A stretch of DNA of 64,000 bases from positions 38,882,196-38,946,195 of the forward strand of contig NC_052618.1 in NCBI RefSeq assembly GCF_016545825.1, read 5' to 3'. This DNA is from Eucalyptus grandis. Its lineage: Eukaryota; Streptophyta; Magnoliopsida; Myrtales; Myrtaceae. The notes beneath the pieces are model-generated. The model ran no database searches. It worked only from the letters and a program-made list of their open reading frames with translations, and was not told the DNA's origin. Position 1 is the stretch's first letter. The number at the start of each line of letters is the position of its first letter. A program made the translations under genes and the position numbers. Shown here in pieces: positions 60,251 to 64,000 of this stretch.

Positions 60251-60995
60251 CATGAAGCAAATTGCCAAGATCTCTTCCAAGAAGCTTGTTCGTGGACTCT
60301 CCAACCTGAAATATCAAAAATTTGACTTATGCACACCATGTGTGTTGGGAAAACAGGTTAGAAGTTCTTTTAAACCAATAAATCAAATTTTCACTAATCA
60401 TGTGTTGCAGCTCCTGCATATGGATCTCTTTGGACCAACCAGAACTCAAAGTATTGGTGGAAAGAGATATTGCCTAGTAATAGTGGATGATTATTCATGA
60501 TTTACTTTGGTTTACTTTCTAGCAAGTAAGTCTGAAATATTTTCTCACTTTTCAAAGTTTGACAAGAAAGTACAAAAATGAGAAAGGATATGTTATTTCA
60601 AGCATACGGACAGACCATGGAGGTGAGTTTGAAAATCAAGACTTTGCAAAATTTTGTGATGAATCGGAGGTTTTCAGCATGTTTTCTCATCTCCGTACAC
60701 TCCAGAACAGAATGGAGTTATGGAAAGGAAGAATAGATCTTTGCAAGAAATGGCAAGAACTCTTTTAATTGAAAGTAATATTTCTTCTCGTTTTTGGGCT
60801 GAAGCAGTTTCTACAACATGTTATATTATTAACAGAGTATTCTTAAGGCCTATTCTGGAGAAAACTCCCTATGAGTTATTCAAAGGAAAGAAGCCAATTG
60901 TTTCTTATTTTCATGTGTTTGGTTGCAAATGTTTTGTCTTGAAAAATGCAAATGATCGAACTGGTAAGTTTAAAGAAAAATCAGACGAATGAATC
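60225..60995 (+). pseudogene. SIRE integrase of element S3
   Basis: The pre-integrase zinc-binding region (HVNMKQIAKISSKKLVRGLS, LCTPCVLGKQVRSSF) precedes the catalytic core. The core has LLHMDLFGPTRTQS with the first Asp, a stop within DDYS*FT (the usual Arg codon CGA is now TGA) and IRTDHGGEFENQDFAKFCDE with the second Asp. After a frameshift at about 60675-60720 come MERKNRSLQEMARTLLIESN with the catalytic Glu, then HVFGCKCFVLKN and a TGA where DEGIFLGYS normally has Gly. Integrase joins cDNA to chromosomal DNA. This copy is broken in at least three places. Confidence 0.9.
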
Positions 60996-61480
60996 TTCCT
61001 TGGATATTCAACCTCCAGCAAAGCCTACAAAGTATTCAACAAGAAGACTCAGTCTGTGGAAGAATCTATGAATGTCAAATTTCAAGACTCTTTGCAAAAT
61101 CAATTAATTCAGACTCAACCTGAAGAATCTGAACCTGCTCCAGAGTCTACAAAGTCTACCTCCCCTGAAGCAGCTTAGACTTCAGAAGAACAACGACGAA
61201 TGGATGTTGAAGAATCAACTGAAGCAGAAGATCAGCAATATGTCAGACCGACTAGCAACTGGAAGCACAAGTCTAGTCATCCCAAAGAACTCATCATCGG
61301 TGACATTAATGAAGGGATTCATACCAGATCCAAAAAGCAAGAAGAGTCTAGTGCTGTGGTACTTATTTCTGAAATAGAACCCAAAAGCATAGAAGAAACT
61401 TTAACTGGCGAAAGTTGGATTGAAGTTATGCAAGAAGGGCTCAGACAGTTCAGTATTAATGATGTTTGAGAATTAACTCC
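60996..61480 (+). pseudogene. SIRE integrase C-terminus and pol spacer
   Basis: FLGYSTSSKAYKVFNKKTQS is the usual integrase end (about 60990-61050). A Glu/Ser/Thr-rich variable linker follows (EESEPAPESTKSTSPEAA, then a TAG), and the frame at 61200 reads SNWKHKSSHPKELIIGDINE and GIHTRSKKQEE, the conserved entry to the RT domain. It ends at TGA where TGG (NDVWELTPKP) is expected. Confidence 0.85.
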
Positions 61481-62240
61481 TAAACCAAAAGATAAATCTA
61501 TTATTGGAGCTAAATGGGTTTTCAGGAACAAGATGGACGAAAAAAGAAAAGTGGTCAGCAACAAAACAAGACTCGTGACCAAATGATATACACAAGAAGA
61601 ATGGATAGACTATGATGAGACTTACGCACCAGTAGCAAGGTTAAAAGCAATTAGATTATTACTTGCTTTTGTCTGTTATAAAAATTTCAGGTTATTCCAA
61701 ATGGACGTCAAAAGTGCATTTCTAAATGGATTTATCCAAGAAGAAGTCTATGTGGAACAACCTCCCGGATTTGAAGACCCAAGGAAACCAGACTCAGTAT
61801 TCAGATTGAAAAAGGCTCTATATGGATTAAAGCAACCATGTCGAGCTTGGTACGACAGGTTAAGTAAGTTTTTAATTCAAAATGATTTTGTCAAAGGAAA
61901 AGTGGATACTACTTTGTTTATTAAAAGAGAAGGTAAAAAGTTTTTACTTTTTCAAATATATGTTGATGATATTATATTTGGATCACCTAACGAAAACCTG
62001 TGCAAGAAGTTTTCTAAGTCTATATAGGATGAATTTGAGATGAGTATGATGGGTGAACTATCATTCTTTCTCGGACTACAAGTGAAACAATTGAAGGAAT
62101 GAATTTTCATTCACCAAGAAAAATATGCAAAAGAACTAGTTAAAAAGTTCGGATTGGAGAATTGCAAAAAGGCGAGATACCAATGTCAAGTTCTTGAAGC
62201 TAGATAAAGATGTAGGAGGAAAGAAATTTGACCAGAAGCT
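61481..62240 (+). pseudogene. SIRE reverse transcriptase of element S3
   Basis: GAKWVFRNKMDEKRKVV is the RT start, followed by a TGA before YTQEEWIDYDETYAPVARL. The frame at 61701-62027 has MDVKSAFLNGFIQEEVYVEQ, PPGFEDP, LKKALYGLKQPCRAWYDRLS and the catalytic YVDDIIFGS motif. A TAG near 62025 replaces a Gln codon (SIQDEF). Then FLGLQVKQLKE, a TGA, and FIHQEKYAKELVKKFGLENC follow, with a frameshift near 62175. The catalytic residues themselves are intact; the stops are single-base changes. Confidence 0.92.
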
Positions 62241-62904
62241 CTACAGGAGTATCATTGGTTCACTTCTTTATCTTACTGCTTCTAGACCTGACATTTTGTT
62301 TAGTGTTTGCATTTGTGCTAAATTTTAATCTGATCCCAAAGAATCTCATCTAAGTGCTACAAAACGCATCATCAAATACGTTGCAACTACCTTAAAGTTA
62401 GGTCTGTGGTATCCCAAAGAATGAGACTTTACTCTCCTTGGATATTCAGTCGTAGATCTAGCAGGTTGCAGAGTTGATAGAAATAGTACTTCTAGCACTT
62501 GTCAATTGCTAGGAAATAAGACAGTATCATGGTTCTCAAGGAAGCAAAGTATTGTGGCTCTTTCAATAGCAGAAGTAGAGTATGTGGCCCTTGGAAGTTG
62601 CTGTTCTCAAATCTTATGGATAAAACAACAACTGAGAGATTTTGGAATCAAAGACTCATGCACCGAGATCAAATATGACAACACCAACGCAATTAATCTC
62701 ACAGAGAATCCAATTCTTCATTCAAGAGCAAAGCATATAGAGATTTGACACCACTTTATAAGAGATCATGTTCAAAATGAAGAAGTTATGATTCAATTCA
62801 TTAATTCAAAGAATCAACTAGCGAACATATTTACAAAGCTACTTGAGAAAAGTCTATTTGAGTCTATTCGCACCAGATTGAACATCATATCCTTTAAAGT
62901 CTGA
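62241..62904 (+). pseudogene. SIRE RNase H of element S3 and pol end
   Basis: After frame-broken sequence matching the RT connection (YRSIIGSLLYLTASRPDI near 62245-62295), the frame at 62506-62748 reads NKTVSWFSRKQSIVALSIAE, VEYVALGSCCSQILWIKQQL and YDNTNAINLTENPILHSRAK, the copia RNase H with its catalytic acidic residues. A TGA follows HIEI, where Arg (CGA) is usual, then HHFIRDHV, and FTKLLEKSLFESIRTRLNII ends pol at TGA 62902-62904. Confidence 0.9.
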
Positions 62905-63378
62905 AGGAGCTTAGACTCAGAGATAAAGTCTGAAGGTGTTTAAACTCAGAAGACCAAAAGTTACGACTCTAAGTTATTTTATTGGTAATTTAATTTTTGG
63001 TTAAAAACTTCAAAAGGTACGGTTGCTCATTAATCGCTGATTGATTGATTGAAATTATTTTTCCAAGTTTTTTTTTTTTTTATGGAAGTTATCTATTTTC
63101 AAAAAGGCAGTTATTCTTTTTCGAAAATGTATTTTTATTTTTCCTTTTATGTTGTTTCGTTTACCTCGCTTCACTTGCTTTATATATTGTTGAAATCCGT
63201 CTTCTTCGTTTTCACTCTCAAACCCTAAAAGTTCCAAACTCCCACTTGCTCTCACTTTCCTCTTGTTTAATCCAAAAGTTTTCATCTTTCGAGCAAGACT
63301 TGAATTTCTCCCTTTGAAGAGACAATGTTTCGAGAAAGTCATCAAAATTGCAAGTAGGGGACCACGGCACATGCCTGA
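62905..63378 (+). other. post-pol untranslated region of element S3
   Basis: Two SIRE-type motif words (AAAGTCTGAAGG, near 62896 and 62927) follow the pol stop. There is then AT-rich sequence, a T run at 63069-63081, and no clear coding unit until the frame that opens at about 63379. It may contain the leader of a second, subgenomic transcript. Confidence 0.5.
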
Positions 63379-64000
63379 GGGTCTTACGCACTTCAACTTG
63401 ACCGAAGAAGAAGATTCTACTCCACCATAGCGACAAAGTTAGAAACAACCTTCTCAGCACCGTCAAACTCTTCACCGACTCATCTAGAAGAAGAAGTGTT
63501 GGAAGAAGTGGAACTTGTAAGAACGTTAACTCCTCAAATTGCTTTCAAGTTTTATTCTAATTTGAAAAGAGGGGGAACTACTATGTCCTTGATTGATGAA
63601 TACCTACGAGAGAGAGGTTATAAGAATGAGACTATTTTTCTGTGTGATATGGAAAAGATGGGTATTGCCGAAAATGGATCGGCTGAAAAAGCCTTCGCTA
63701 ACTTTCCTAGTGACCCACGCTTTGGGATTGCTAATCAACCACAAGGACATGACGACAATGAACGTATGTTTACCCATTTTCAGCCTAGAACAAGAGTGGC
63801 TACAAACATTGCTGGTGATGGTTCAAGTCTTTTCAGATCGAAAAACCACGAGAGGGTTTACTTGAATTTGATGAAGAGAGGGGTCATGAACCCTGGGAGT
63901 GTTGATTTTGATTTCCTTGATTCGGTGAAAGTAAGTCTGCAAGAGAAGTTCGCTCTATTGCAATTGGAGCGATTTTGTTTTGAATCTACTACTGCTTATC
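63379..64000 (+). CDS. additional ORF downstream of SIRE pol, running off the window
   Basis: A frame stays open from about 63379 (after a TGA) to the window edge, over 200 codons, with no start codon until MSLIDEYLRERGY at about 63571. Content: an acidic LEEEVLEEVELV stretch, LTPQIAFKFYSNLKRGGTTM, SLIDEYLRERGYKNETIFLC, VYLNLMKRGVMNPGSVDFDF and LDSVKVSLQEKFALLQLERF. SIRE/Maximus elements often carry an extra ORF here (in soybean SIRE1 it was called env-like). I see no signal peptide or membrane segment in this part, so an envelope role is not supported. A FYSNL motif reminds me of ORFs annotated as plant transposon proteins, but this is weak. It is more intact than pol just upstream. The end lies outside the window. 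Confidence 0.6.

Noticed and set aside
1..64000. CRISPR arrays, bacterial operons, tRNA and rRNA genes, toxin or virus genes
   Set aside because: The regular short repeats seen are LTR minisatellites without CRISPR-like spacers; no rRNA or complete tRNA cloverleaf was recognised; the only reverse-transcribing genes belong to LTR elements and a LINE.

Overview
This is plant nuclear DNA, most likely from a eudicot. The evidence is a class XII LRR receptor-kinase gene with its conserved intron, Ty1-copia elements of SIRE/Maximus type, Ty3-gypsy elements of chromovirus type with 3-4 kb LTRs, a LINE fragment, a MITE and a tRNA-derived SINE. Prokaryotic gene organisation is absent. I cannot name the species. 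I see no intact host gene; the window is mostly layered, decayed transposable elements.

Layout. 1-3400 is gene-free and holds a diverged direct duplication; one copy carries a tiny poly(T) insertion between 15-bp direct repeats. 3489-4900 (minus) holds exon-like remains of an unrecognised gene. 5379-6624 (minus) is a LINE fragment. 6640-15560 is a mosaic of long-LTR fragments, an 891-bp tandem duplication and three copies of a second module; a SINE lies at 13145. 16826-17334 is a MITE with a 9-bp target duplication. 17697-22229 is a frameshifted LRR receptor-kinase pseudogene. 24290-25395 is pieces of other LTR elements.

25396-42962 is one Ty3-gypsy element (Tekay/Del-like: truncated 5' LTR, ruined gag-pol, 3.3 kb 3' LTR). 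Its 3' LTR was split by a SIRE-type element at 31913-41605 (target duplication CACGC), which was itself invaded by a gypsy-type solo LTR at 36579-40058. 43678-47592 is another solo LTR. 48340-52996 is a SIRE solo LTR (target duplication TTAAT) split by a third long LTR. 54035 to the window end is the most complete SIRE element: its 5' LTR is split by a 3,037-bp solo LTR (target duplication GCTAT), followed by primer-binding site, gag, protease, integrase, RT and RNase H with scattered stops, then an extra open frame reaching the edge.

The least expected pattern is in the long gypsy-type LTRs. Several related but distinct LTRs share a leader layout: a pyrimidine-rich first exon, a candidate splice donor inside a short hairpin, about 1-1.5 kb of sequence often containing copy-specific tandem repeats, a second hairpin whose stem differs in sequence between copies but stays paired, a TTTCAG acceptor-like site 20-30 nt later, and a small ORF with a recognisable core (WVD-G, then HH-Y-AWY-C-DG, then GPL). 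I read it as an intron-containing leader with a small LTR-encoded protein. This is inference and needs transcript and family-wide tests.
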